Source: Syngnathus acus
Lineage: Eukaryota > Chordata > Actinopteri > Syngnathiformes > Syngnathidae
Length of the DNA: 64,000 nucleotides
Direction: 5' to 3'
Assembly: GCF_901709675.1 (NCBI RefSeq)
Contig: NC_051105.1
Span: forward strand, 12,448,604-12,512,603
Shown here: positions 55,360-64,000 of the stretch, one piece after another
Numbering within the stretch: the first letter of the stretch is position 1
Layout: every line of letters begins with the position of its first letter
Translations under genes and position numbers: made by a program
The notes under the pieces: generated by a model
Database searches by the model: none
What the model was told of the DNA's origin: nothing
The model's input: only the letters and a program-made list of their open reading frames with translations

Positions 55360-55800
55360 TTAGCACAGTTTCATTCTTCTGGATTCCTTTTTGGACTTCC
55401 CTAACCTGGCATGATCATTTGTAAGGTTCTCATAGCTTTCCACTCTTATGTCCATCGACTTCATTTCCCACTTGCACACATCTTTGAACCACAGGTGGGG
55501 CCGGCCCACTGGCATGGTGGAGGCGAGTTGTCTGTACAGCAGGTCCTTTGAGATCCTGCCATGCGGTGAACATGACCGAGCCATTTTAGACGTTGCTGGC
55601 GCAACATGGTGTAAAGGCTGGGCATTTGAGCTTGCCATTTGATGTTGAGGATGCGTCGGAGGTTTCACATGTGGAATGCGTGGCAGCAAATCTCTTATCT
55701 TGAGTATGTGATCCAAGACTCACTGCTGATGATGTATGCATTGTAGATGAATATCTTGGTGCGCGTCATCAGTTTACTGTTGGTCCATACTGTCTGGTTT
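55360..55800 (-). pseudogene. LINE RT C-terminal fragment
   Basis: The minus strand reads 'TVWTNSKLMTRTKIFIYNAY', 'SSESWITYSR', then in shifted frames 'HHVAPATSKMARSCSPHGRI', 'SKDLLYRQLASTMPVGRPHL' and 'WFKDVCKWEMKSMDIRVESY'. This is the thumb and C-terminal region of an APE LINE related to LINE C, with stops. Only about 140 residues remain. Confidence 0.7.
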
Positions 55801-55824
55801 AGCCTGACAAATGTCGTTGCAGCT

Positions 55825-56040
55825 TGACCAATCCACAGTGGGCGCACGAATCCCATCTCGCCTGCCACCCAAGAATTGCCCACACCAGGTTCTTGGTAAC
55901 GCAATGCTTCTGGTGGGCAACGATGAGAGACGACATCTGGGAGTACATCAAAGCCTGTCCCATCTGCAATCGGTGTAAGACGTCCAACTGATCTCTGGCC
56001 GGCTTGCTCCAACCGCTGCACCTACCTCACCGGCCGTGAT
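55825..56040 (+). pseudogene. Gypsy integrase zinc-binding fragment
   Basis: Plus strand: 'WAHESHLACHPRIAHTRFLV' and 'YIKACPICNRCKTSN' form the H-H-C-C domain of a Gypsy integrase, followed by TGA and 'LAGLLQPLH'. An isolated scrap, similar to 35180-35350. Confidence 0.75.
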
Positions 56041-57710
56041 CTCACCTTTCCATACTTTTTCACATTGCATTACGATTACAGACACACATTCCGAGCGCAG
56101 TCTATTGATTACCTCATTGCACTTGGAGGAACTGCGGAACCCGATTGATTTAAATCTGGGGTCTAGAAGTGTTGCTAGGTTCACCACACTTAATGATTCC
56201 AGATTGGAAGCAGTTTCTGTTACTCGATGGTTCAGGTGTTCATGCAGGTGTATGGCTGCCTGTGTGTGCAAGGTTGAAGCATTACGCTCTAGTGCAAGGT
56301 ATAGCATTTTCATCATCTGGATGACCTCTGACCCTGACACTCGCCTCTCTTCAGACAACTCCACTGTCGCTTGATGGAAAGGAGCAAGCACAAGAAGTGT
56401 TTCTCCTATGATGGTGAACTCATCAGCTGTAAGTGGAGTCAAATCTGTTTTTAGAGAGGCCAGAGATACCTACACTGGTTCCTCTCATCATGTAGCCTTT
56501 TCAGCATTTCATATGTGCTCTTCCAGCGTGTTGGCACCTCACTGATGTGTTTCAGGGTTGGTCGTCCCATCTGTTGCTGCACTTGAGCAAGCTTCTCCTA
56601 GGCTGTAGTGCTCGATCGGAAGTATGTGACAATGTCCCTAGCTTTGTGTCTGATGGATGCAAGTGTGGGGGTCTGATCACATGACTTCCTAACTATTAAA
56701 TTGAGACTATGTGCAATGCAAATTGAGTGGCAAATGTGGAGCTGTCTGGTGGATGTAATCATGTTTGGTGCTGCGTCGGTCACAAGACACTTTACTTTAC
56801 TGGTTATAGCCCAGTCCTCCGTCATGCCCCTTTTGACTTGGGCCAAATTGTCAGCAGTGTGACTTTGTTGAAAGTATTGCACACCCAAAACAGATGTACA
56901 CAACTGCATATTCTTTTTAATGTAGTTACAGGTATGAGCCAAGTAAGCCTCCATATTCACAGATGTCCTCACGTCGGCTGTTAAACTTACTGCCACAGCT
57001 TGCTGTACTTCCATTTTCACTCGTTCCTGTTCCTCCTCGTACGTTTTGGCAACCATTTCTTTGATGGTCTGAAAATGACACCAAGTGAAGTCAAATCAAA
57101 AGCAAATCAACATATCTAAAGATTAAATAAATCGTATATATCAACTACTACTTTACATAGTACAAACCTTTCTGGTTGGCAAACTATATGAGGGCTGAAG
57201 GACCTGAACCAGTTCTGTGAACCCTTCATTTTCCACAACACTGAGAGGCTGGCAGTCCTTCAGAATGAAATTCAGGAGAGCCTCATCCAGCATCTACTTC
57301 CTGGAAGCTTGATGGTTAAAAATAAGGTAAAGAATAAATTAATGGGAATTAATTATCAAGAAAGCAACTGTGAGTAAGTCATAGAATTGCTGTGTACCTG
57401 AGTTTATCCTGGGTGTATCTTGGACTTCATGTTCATGCCTGGCCCTATAATGCCTCAGTATTGAGGAGGTGCTCTTGTTTAAATAGGAAAGTTCGGTATA
57501 ACAAATGCGACATTTAACCTGCAGAAAATAATATGAATAGTAAACTAAGAGTCACTTTGAAATGAATTTGAATTCAGATATATCAAGTGGAAACTCTGAG
57601 AGAAACATGATTAAACAACAAGGAAATTAAAACAAATACCTTATTTTCTGATATGAGATCAAAATGGTCCCACACAGCAGAAACCTTTCTTTTGACTTGG
57701 GGCTGCTCCA
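56041..57710 (-). pseudogene. Multi-exon BED hAT transposase pseudogene
   Basis: Exon 1 ('MEQPQVKRKVSAVWDHFDLI') ends at donor AAG|GTATTT near 57640. Exon 2 (acceptor CTGCAG near 57520) gives 'KCRICYTELSYLNKSTSSIL' and 'RHYRARHEHE', a BED finger. Exon 3 (about 57300-57170) reads 'DEALLNFILKDCQPLSVVEN' after an in-frame stop and ends at a GT donor. Exon 4 (acceptor TTTCAG near 57070) holds 'AVSLTADVRTSVNMEAYL' (first catalytic Asp; Trp expected after D-x is Arg), 'KCLVTDAAPNM' (second Asp), a stop, then 'VPTRWKSTYEMLKRLHDERN' and 'VNLATLLDPRFKSIGF'. The hATC region is not present; the Gypsy scrap lies where it would be. ZBED4/ZBED1-like. Confidence 0.8.
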
Positions 57711-58436
57711 TAATTCTTGATAACATCGACGATAAACCGCAAAAGATCAGATATTGGTTTGGCAGATCCATCCCGTTGACAATGCGCTTCCAGAGTTTTG
57801 GCATGCTTCCTTGACAGGCGATACTGCTGCTGTTTCTGTCACGTGACTTTCTTAAAGCGATACGCGCACCGACACGGGGCTTCGCTCGATGAGCTCCACA
57901 CATGCGCCGACGCATCGGTGTTGCCCGACCCATCACTATTGTTCACTCATTCTAGTCTGGTCTGTTCAGTTATTCTAGTCAGTTATTCTCGTCCGTGGTG
58001 AAGGCTGTTGTTGCCTTATTATCTTTAATCAGTCTTTTGAGGCGGTTGCTTTGGACTTTCTTCACCCTCCTGTCTTCTCGGTTTATTTTCAAGGACGAGA
58101 CTGTTTTATACAGTTTGGTGAATGTTTAAAGCACACAGATAAAGTAGTTACCACAAAATAAGTTTTGATAACTCAACAACGTACAATGTAAATGTTCCAC
58201 CTCATTATGCTTTTCATATGTGGTTTAACCAGACTTCTTTGAATAAGAAACGGGCATGAATGAAGTGGAAAAGTGATTATCTACAAAAAAGAAATCAGGT
58301 ACAGAAGAGAAGCAAACAGTATAGTATAATCCTATAATCAATTTATAGGAGCTGGACAGGGAAGTTGAGCTGAACAAACACAAGAACCCAATGTTTCACC
58401 AGTAGGTTAGAGCAGAGGCAGTAATTTCAGATTGTT
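57711..58436. other. hAT 5' flank and unassigned DNA
   Basis: 57711-57940 is probably the hAT 5' region ('gcatcggtgttgcccgacccatcac'). The rest shows nothing recognisable. Confidence 0.4.
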
Positions 58437-58442
58437 TATTTT
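58437..58442 (-). terminator. Polyadenylation signal of the unknown gene
   Basis: AATAAA on the minus strand, about 125 bases after the stop codon at 58568. Confidence 0.5.
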
Positions 58443-58567
58443 TTGGAATGCCAAACGCTGTGATATGTTCTATGCCAAAATGCTGTTAACTGTAAACCAC
58501 TATGAAACTTAACAATTCAGCTTCAGAACAGCTTGTTCATTTTGTAAAATAAACAATGCACTTTTTT

Positions 58568-58691
58568 TTAGATTGTACAGTTAACGATCAAACCAGCCAT
58601 GGTGGTGTTGACGGTATGCAGGTCTACGTTCCCTGGGAGGTGGCACTTGTCAATCCTTTCTTGGCAAGGCTGACCTAAGTTATTGGTTGCA
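58568..58691 (-). CDS. Terminal exon of an unrecognised host-like gene
   Basis: The acceptor 'ttttcctttccctttacag' (58710-58692) is a strong consensus. The exon completes a split Ser codon from the exon upstream and reads 'ATNNLGQPCQERIDKCHLPG' and on to 'TVNTTMAGLIVNCTI', then TAA at 58570-58568. Two Cys plus two N-glycosylation sequons (NTT, NCT) suggest an extracellular or lumenal protein. I do not recognise the family. It could be a decayed gene, but phase agreement and clean splice sites argue that it is real. Confidence 0.55.
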
Positions 58692-58761
58692 CTGTAAAGG
58701 GAAAGGAAAATTACAACAGCTAATGCATATGCAAGAAATGTTGTGTATTTCTTTGTTATAC

Positions 58762-58990
58762 CTAGTGATCATCTCTCCAACTATTCTTACAGCGTGTTCA
58801 TATTGCATCTCTCCAAAGGAAGAAAGAATATTGATCACAATCGGCAATCTATAAGCACTTAAAAATGTGGATATCCAAGCTTTGTATTCAGCAATACACA
58901 TCCGGTGGAAAAGGTCAAGTGTCTGGTCTTTCCCCTGATAGCCCTTGACTTCAAATGTCTTGTTGATGTACAGGTCACTCTGGGATAGTA
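58762..58990 (-). CDS. Penultimate exon of the unrecognised gene
   Basis: The 229-bp exon is open throughout. It begins after acceptor CGCAG (58995-58991), directly next to a CA repeat, and ends at donor AG|GTATAA (58762|58761). It reads 'LSQSDLYINKTFEVKGYQGK', 'DQTLDLFHRMCIAEYKAWIS', 'TFLSAYRLPIVINILSSFGE' and 'MQYEHAVRIVGEMIT'. Balanced amino-acid composition, one sequon (NKT) and amphipathic segments look like ordinary protein, unlike the TE frames around it. The family was not recognised; further exons would lie to the right, beyond LINE F. Confidence 0.6.
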
Positions 58991-58991
58991 C

Positions 58992-59143
<152 letters not shown>

Positions 59144-59239
59144 TGAGCCTGGGTGTTTGGCCTAGTTGCAATGTTGCATTTTCAAACAGCTTGCTGGTTT
59201 ATAAAATCAACAGGTATATAACAAGTGCAGTACCTCTGT

Positions 59240-61577
59240 GAGTCGTCACCTTATCATGGTGGAGGGGTTTGCGTGTCCTAATGATTCTGCCAAATTGTCT
59301 GGGGCTTTATGCCCCTGGCAGGGTCACCCATGGCAAAATGGTCCGAGGTGAGGGGCCAGACAAAGCACGGCTCACAAACCCCTTATAATGATGAATATAA
59401 ACTTTGTTTTCCCTGTCCCGGATGTAGGTCATCGGGGCCCCCCTCTGGAGCCAGGCCTGGACTTGGGGCTCAAAGGCGTGGTGGCCAGGCCTTCACCCAT
59501 GGGGCCCGGCCGGGCACAGTCCGAAAAGGCAACATTGGTCCCCCTTCCCATGGGCTCACCACCTGTGAGAGGGGCCAAATGAGTCGGGTGCAGAGTGAGC
59601 TTGGCGGCGGCCAAAGGTGGAGCCGAACCCCGGCTACAGAAGCTGGCTCTTGGGACATGGAATGTCACCTCTCTGGCAGGAAAGGAGCCCGGTCTGGTGT
59701 GTGAGGCAGAAATATTCCAACTAGAGATAGTTGGACTTGCCTCAACACAAAGTTTGTGTTCTGGTACATGTCGTCTTGAGAGGGGCTGGACTCGCTTCCA
59801 CACTGGAGTTGCTCACGGCGAGAGGCGCCGAGCAGGTGTGGGCATAATTATTGCCCCCCCCCCCCGCCTGGGTGCCTGCACATTGGGGTTCACCCCGGTG
59901 AACGAGAGGGTAGTCTCCCTCCACCTTCGGGTGGGGGGACGGGTCCTGACTGTTGTTTGTGCCTATGCACCGAACATCAGCTCAGGGTACCCACCCTTTT
60001 TGGGGTCCTTAGAGGAAGTGCAGGAGAGTGCTCCATCGTTCTGCTGGGTGACTTCAACGCTCACGTGGGCAATGACAGTGAGACCTGGAAGGGTGTGATT
60101 GGGAGGAACGCCCTCCCCGCCGATCAGAACCCATGTGGTACTCTATCATTACTTCTGTGCTTGACATGGATTGTCCGTAAAGAACACCATGTTCAAACAT
60201 AAGCGTGTCCATGTGTGCACTTGGCACCAGGACACTCTAGGCTGCAGTTAGATGATCGACTTTGTAGTTGTGTGCTCGGCTTTGCGGCTGCATGTTTTGG
60301 ACACACGGGTGAAGAGAGGGGCAGAGCTGTCAACTGATCACCACCTGGTGGTGGGTTGACTTCGATGATGGGAGAAGATGCCGATCCGACCTGGCAAAGC
60401 CAAACGTACTGTGAGGGTCTGCTGGAAACGTCTGGCTGAATCCCCTGTCAGAAAGAGCTTCAACTCCCACCTCCGACAAACGTTTTCCCACGTCTTGAGT
60501 CTGAGTGGACCATGTTTCCTGCCTCCATTGTTGAGGCAGCTCTGGCCGTAAGGTGGTCGGTGCCTGTCATGGCGGAAAACCCCGAACCCTTGGTGGACAC
60601 CGGCGGTAAGGGATGCCATCAAGCTGAAGGAGTCCTATCGGGCCGTTTTGGCCTTTGGGACTCCGAAGACAGCCGACAGCTGCCGGATGGCCAAGCAGAA
60701 CGTGGCCTTGGTGGTTGCTGAGGCAAAAACCCGGCCATGGGAGGAGTTCGGCGAGGCCATGGAGAATGACTTCCAGACGGCTTCGAGGAAATTCTGGTCC
60801 ACCATCCGGTGTCTAAGGAGGGGGAAGCAGTGCACCATTAACACTGTTTACAGTGGAGATGGTGTGCTGCTGACCTCAATTCGGGACGTCGTGAGTCAGT
60901 GGGGAGAATACTTCGAAGACCTCGTCAATTTCACAGGCGCGCCTTCCATTGTGGAAGCAGGGCCTGGAGACTCTGAGGTGGACTCTCCAATCTCTAGGGT
61001 CGAAGTCACCGAGGTAGTTAAAAACTCCTCTCAGGCAGGGCCCTGGGGGTGGATGAGATCCGCCCGAAGTTCTTAAAGGCTCTGGACGTTTTGGGGCTGT
61101 CATGGCTGACACGCCTCTAAAACATTGCGTGGACATTGGGAACAATTCCTCTGGATTGGCAGACTGGTGTGGTGGTCCCCCTCTTTAAAAAAGGGGACCG
61201 GAGGGTGTGTTCCAACTACAGAGGAATCAGACTCCTCAGCCTCCCTGGTAAGGTCCATTCAGGGGTGCTGGAGAGAAGGGTCCATCAGGAGGTCGGATCT
61301 CGGATTCAGGAGGAGCAGTGTGGTTTACGTCCTGGCCGTGGAACAGTGGACCAGCTCCATACCCTCGGCAGGATCCTCGAGGGTGCATGGGAGTACGCTC
61401 AACCAGTCCACATGTGTTTTGTGGACCTGGAGAAGGCGTTCAACCGTGCCCCTCGGGGAGTTCTGTGGGGGGTGCTTTGGGAGTACGGGGTGCCAAACCA
61501 ACTGATAAGGGCAGTTCGGTCCCTGTATCCTCGATGTCAGAGTTTGGTACGCATTTTCGGCAGTGAGTCAGGTGGGT
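59240..61577 (+). pseudogene. LINE E family, copy with 5' UTR, 3'-truncated (LINE F)
   Basis: 59240-59595 is the 5' region missing from LINE E ('cgtcaccttatcatggtgg'). The endonuclease follows: '[20 protein letters not shown]', a C-run at 59856, 'VLTVVCAYAPN' and '[12 protein letters not shown]' in another frame. RT: 'VVVPLFKKGDRRVCSNYRGI', 'GKVHSGVLERRV', 'MCFVDLEKAFNRAP' (Asp to Asn in the usual F-D-R-V). It stops at 'SLVRIFGSESG', before the FADD box. Stops and shifts occur every few hundred bases. Older than LINE E. Confidence 0.85.
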
Positions 61578-61589
61578 GAGCTTTAGAGT

Positions 61590-61860
61590 TCTGCATTTAG
61601 GTTATCAGCACCTGGGGACTTTCCATTTTTGAGTGTTTTGAGAGCTGGAATAATTTATATATTTTTTTGGTGGGTCGATACGAATGTCCCAATCCTCTGC
61701 AGCATCTTGTGCTTCTTTTGGGTATGGAGGGGGATCTCTGTTGAGGATCTCTCTGAAGTGTTCTGTCCAGTGGTCCTCCTGTTCTTTTTCCGTGGTGAGT
61801 AGTTGTCCTTGTGTGTTTTTGATGTGTAGTGTTTCTGAATTTTCCTCCCACATATCAGGT
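61590..61860 (-). pseudogene. Fragment of another LINE, pre-RT linker
   Basis: Minus strand: 'LHIKNTQGQLLTTEKEQEDH' and 'WTEHFREILNRDPPPYPKEA', the linker just before RT in an APE LINE related to LINE C. About 80 residues with a frame change. Confidence 0.65.
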
Positions 61861-62224
61861 TTGTTATTTTCTTAAACAGTTTATTGGGGACCTGAAGTCC
61901 TGTGTTTTAAATATTCGGTCAGTTTGATTTGGTGGATTTACCGATCCTTACACAGTGACTAAAAAGCTTTGCTTGTGATCATAATAAGGAATTCGTGAAA
62001 CTCAATTTGCTGTAGGTTACTAGTCTTGTAGAGGGAAAAATAAAAAGCAGCATTTTAGAATGAACTGTATTGTTACACTGATGTTACCACAAGAAATATT
62101 TATGTATGCTTCTCCCTGTATTTAATAGTGAAAATGAGAGAGCACATCCACTGAAACATGATGAACATGTTCCCATTGTTTTCCATAAATTTTGAAGGAT
62201 GAGTAATTTAAGTGTTTATGTTTG
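61861..62224. other. Unassigned DNA
   Basis: Nothing recognised. Confidence 0.45.
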
Positions 62225-62400
62225 AAGATGCTGATGGTGTGGGGGTAGACTCACTGGACTTCTGCCCAGGCAGCGTGGGATGGATTCCTGTTTAGTTACT
62301 GTGTGGATGTTTTTTCATCCCTGTATGTCCCCTGGCAACCAGTTCAGGGTGGAGTCTGCCTTTCGCCCTGTTCTCAAGATCTGTCTGGAGCCAGTTTAAA
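62225..62400 (+). repeat. Degraded tRNA-derived SINE
   Basis: 'ggtgtgggggtagactcactggacttctgcccaggcagcgtgggatggattcc' resembles a tRNA-like head. 'ctggcaaccagttcagggtggagtctgcctttcgccc' is a 3' segment shared by many fish SINEs. Confidence 0.55.
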
Positions 62401-62442
62401 GCAGCTTCTTACATTGCTACCCTGCGTGATAAGAGCACTAAC

Positions 62443-62592
62443 CTGTATCATGGCAATGTCATTGGTCACACAGCCATAGCGGATGACAAAGTTGCAATCC
62501 GGTAGGTCCAAACCTTCCTGTGCCACTAAGGTGGCAATCAGCAAGTTGACATCACCGCTGCGGAATTTGTTCAACACAGCCTTCTGTTCTGT
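62443..62592 (-). CDS. RIG-I-like receptor helicase C-domain exon (MDA5/LGP2 type)
   Basis: A 150-bp, phase 0-0 exon of 50 codons: acceptor 'tatcttcatcag' (ends 62593), donor CAG|GTTAGT (62443|62442). It encodes '[20 protein letters not shown]' and '[20 protein letters not shown]', ending 'VTNDIAMIQ'. This matches helicase motif V (V-A-x-E-G-L-D) and the approach to motif VI of MDA5 and LGP2, cytosolic dsRNA sensors in innate immunity. RIG-I itself differs here. E-to-Q and I-to-L changes in motif V stand out. The next exon, with the Q-x-R-G-R-A-R motif, was not found to the left, so the gene may be a fragment, or its other exons are more distant. Confidence 0.72.
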
Positions 62593-62609
62593 CTGATGAA
62601 GATAAATAG

Positions 62610-62775
62610 GTACACGTTGGGCATCCCGTCCTTTCGTTTCTCGTCCACGTATGCGCAAACCCTCCTGTTGAGCTCTTGAAAGCGGCTGCTCTGAGGACCA
62701 AGGAAAGCTTTTCTCTGATTGTGAGCATTTTTTAGGCGATCTTTTTGAGCTCTCCATCTCCGTACATTACACTCT
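62610..62775 (-). pseudogene. Pogo-like transposase fragment
   Basis: Minus strand: '[20 protein letters not shown]' and '[20 protein letters not shown]' look like the helix-turn-helix to CENP-B-domain junction of a pogo-type transposase. It sits in the intron just upstream of the RLR exon. Confidence 0.6.
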
Positions 62776-62814
62776 GACACCATATTTCACAGCCGCTTTG
62801 AAATTGTTTGAAGA

Positions 62815-63395
62815 TTCAGGCCAATACAGGACTACCCTTTTTGCCTCCTTATTAAAAGTAATATTTGCAGTCGAACGTATAATCTTTTCGTCCTTGTTAA
62901 TATAACACACGGTCGACTCATTAATGCCATAATGACGGCCCACCTCCGCGTAACTTCTTAAGTGTGTCGAGAAGTTTCACCTTCTCTGTTATCTCTGTGA
63001 CCAGCTCAGTGGCCTAGTGGTTGAGTGTCCGCCCTGAGACTGGAAGGTTGTGGGTTCAAACCCCGGCCGGGTCATACCAAAGACTATAAAAATGGGACCC
63101 ATTTCCTCCCTGCTCGGCACTCAGCATGAAGGGATGGAATTGGGGGGTTAGATCACCAAATGATTCCCGAGCGCGGCACCGCTGCTCCTCAATGCTCCCC
63201 TATCCCCCAAGGGATGGATCAAAACCACACGGGGATGGGTTAAATGCAGAGGACAAATTTCACCACACCCAGATGTGTGTGTGACGAGCATTGGGACTTT
63301 AACTTAACTTTAACTTTATTGTTAGCATCTTCCTCTTACGCTTGCCGTCTCCAGAAGGCATAGAAGGTGCAAGGTGTTTTTGTGGCATTGTAGTA
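62815..63395 (-). pseudogene. Tigger-like transposase N-terminus split by a SINE
   Basis: 'MPQKHLAPSMPSGDGKRKRK' (start at about 63390) is followed, after the SINE, by 'EITEKVKLLDTLKKL', then in another frame 'YAEVGRHYGINESTVCYINK' and 'DEKIIRSTANITFNKEAKRV'. This is the CENP-B-type helix-turn-helix of Tigger transposases. It is frameshifted and truncated. Confidence 0.7.
62998..63325 (+). repeat. tRNA-derived SINE, complete
   Basis: The head 63003-63075 has an A-box-like 'tggcctagtggttgag' and a B-box 'ggttcaaaccc', the RNA polymerase III internal promoter. The body follows from 'ataccaaagactataaaaatgggaccc' to 'gagcattgggactt', with a 'taactt/aacttt' tail. Not a functional tRNA gene. Confidence 0.85.
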
Positions 63396-63424
63396 GGATT
63401 TCACTAAAATCTCAAAGTAAAAAA

Positions 63425-64000
63425 AACTTCCGTGATGAAGCGCAAGTCTGAGGTGCTGACGATATGTTGACGCAGACAGTGCGGTAGGCTGAGATAAAGT
63501 GTAGTTAGAACTGCTAAGCCAATCAGCTGCAAAAACAGCTCAACATATTCCCATTGACCATTAGTGTCATATGGGCAGACAAAGCCACGCGCTCCAAGTG
63601 ACGCCGCAAAATCCCGCGACGCATCGGGGAGTCGCTGATGGTGTTGGGGTGCACTTGTGTGCTTCGATTCCTGCATATGACAGGCAAACAGGACGATCCG
63701 ATCGGGAGTGACACGCAGACACGCAGTTCTACTCCGCGTGGCGATTGAGGAGCGCAGACGTAGTAGCATGTGTGTGCGTGTGTGTGCGTCATGAAGTGCA
63801 AGTCTGAGGTGCTGCCAATATGTTGACACAGACGGAGTGGATACAGTGCGGGAGGCGGAGATAAAGTGTAGTTAGAACTGCTGAGCCAATCAGCTGCAAG
63901 GACACAGATCAACATGTTCCCATTGGCCATTAGTGTCAAATGGGCAGACAAAGCCCCGTGCTCAAAGCTCTAAGAGACGCCCAATTTTGCTGATGGTGTA
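63425..64000. repeat. Direct duplication, period about 357 bp
   Basis: 'atgaagcgcaagtctgaggtgctg' at 63434 recurs at 63791. 'aagtgtagttagaactgct' and 'gccaatcagctgca' follow in both units, and 'gtcatatgggcagacaaagcc' matches 'gtcaaatgggcagacaaagcc'. The second unit runs to or past the window end. Open frames here are not supported. Confidence 0.8.

Noticed and set aside
62998-63075. tRNA gene
   Set aside because: A- and B-box-like sequences are present, but no cloverleaf with an anticodon stem is convincing and a SINE body follows directly.
63404-63951. Two 140-codon minus-strand frames
   Set aside because: They lie in the duplicated segment and differ in frame between units; no domain.

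Overview
This window is vertebrate nuclear DNA, most likely from a teleost fish. There is no bacterial gene organisation. About three quarters is recognisable transposable element (TE) sequence in families typical of ray-finned fish: several AP-endonuclease LINEs, two chromodomain Ty3/Gypsy elements, one endogenous retrovirus (ERV), several hAT and pogo/Tigger-like DNA transposons, tRNA-derived SINEs and many microsatellites. Intact splice sites in transposase genes and in a few host-like exons confirm a eukaryotic source. No species can be named from the sequence alone.

Layout. 0-3.3 kb: a non-autonomous Tigger-like element carrying a 118-bp minisatellite, inserted at a TA inside an L2/CR1-like LINE fragment, followed by a second, internally deleted copy of that LINE. 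3.3-6.8 kb: a decayed LINE with a (GAT)n tail and a terminal C2H2 finger. 6.8-11.6 kb: a spliced BED-finger hAT transposon interrupted by a Tigger-like MITE, abutting a second hAT with GACTCG-rich ends. 11.6-16.4 kb: another Tigger-like MITE and a nearly full-length LINE (minus strand) with one nonsense codon between endonuclease and reverse transcriptase. 16.4-18.5 kb: mostly unassigned AT-rich DNA. 18.5-26.6 kb: a complete Gypsy element with two LTRs and TSD TCATA, interrupted by two hAT elements that each have a perfect 8-bp TSD. 27.3-30.6 kb: a LINE with a (GATG)n tail and a single in-frame stop. 30.7-32.0 kb: a second copy of one of the hAT elements. 32.3-36.5 kb: a decayed second Gypsy element interrupted by a LINE 3' end.

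From 36.9 to 49.8 kb lies the best nested structure. A minus-strand Tigger-like transposase gene is split by one ERV provirus (38538-48716, TSD CTTAG, His-type primer binding site). The provirus in turn carries a truncated LINE, a full-length L2-like LINE with an uninterrupted 999-residue ORF, and a ZBED5-like hAT with its own 8-bp TSD. 49.9-53.1 kb holds a second L2-like LINE with frameshifts; 53-58 kb holds microsatellites, an hAT MITE, LINE and Gypsy scraps and a multi-exon BED hAT pseudogene.

Only three stretches look like host gene: two consecutive minus-strand exons of an unrecognised, possibly secreted protein (58568-58990), and one minus-strand 50-codon exon with the helicase C-domain sequence of an MDA5/LGP2-type RIG-I-like receptor (62443-62592). 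The last 600 bases hold a direct duplication of about 357-bp period.

I found no convincing new biological system. The most useful leads are the CA repeat abutting a splice acceptor of the unknown gene, the isolated RLR helicase exon, the intact LINE ORF, and the clean nesting chronology with exact target-site duplications.
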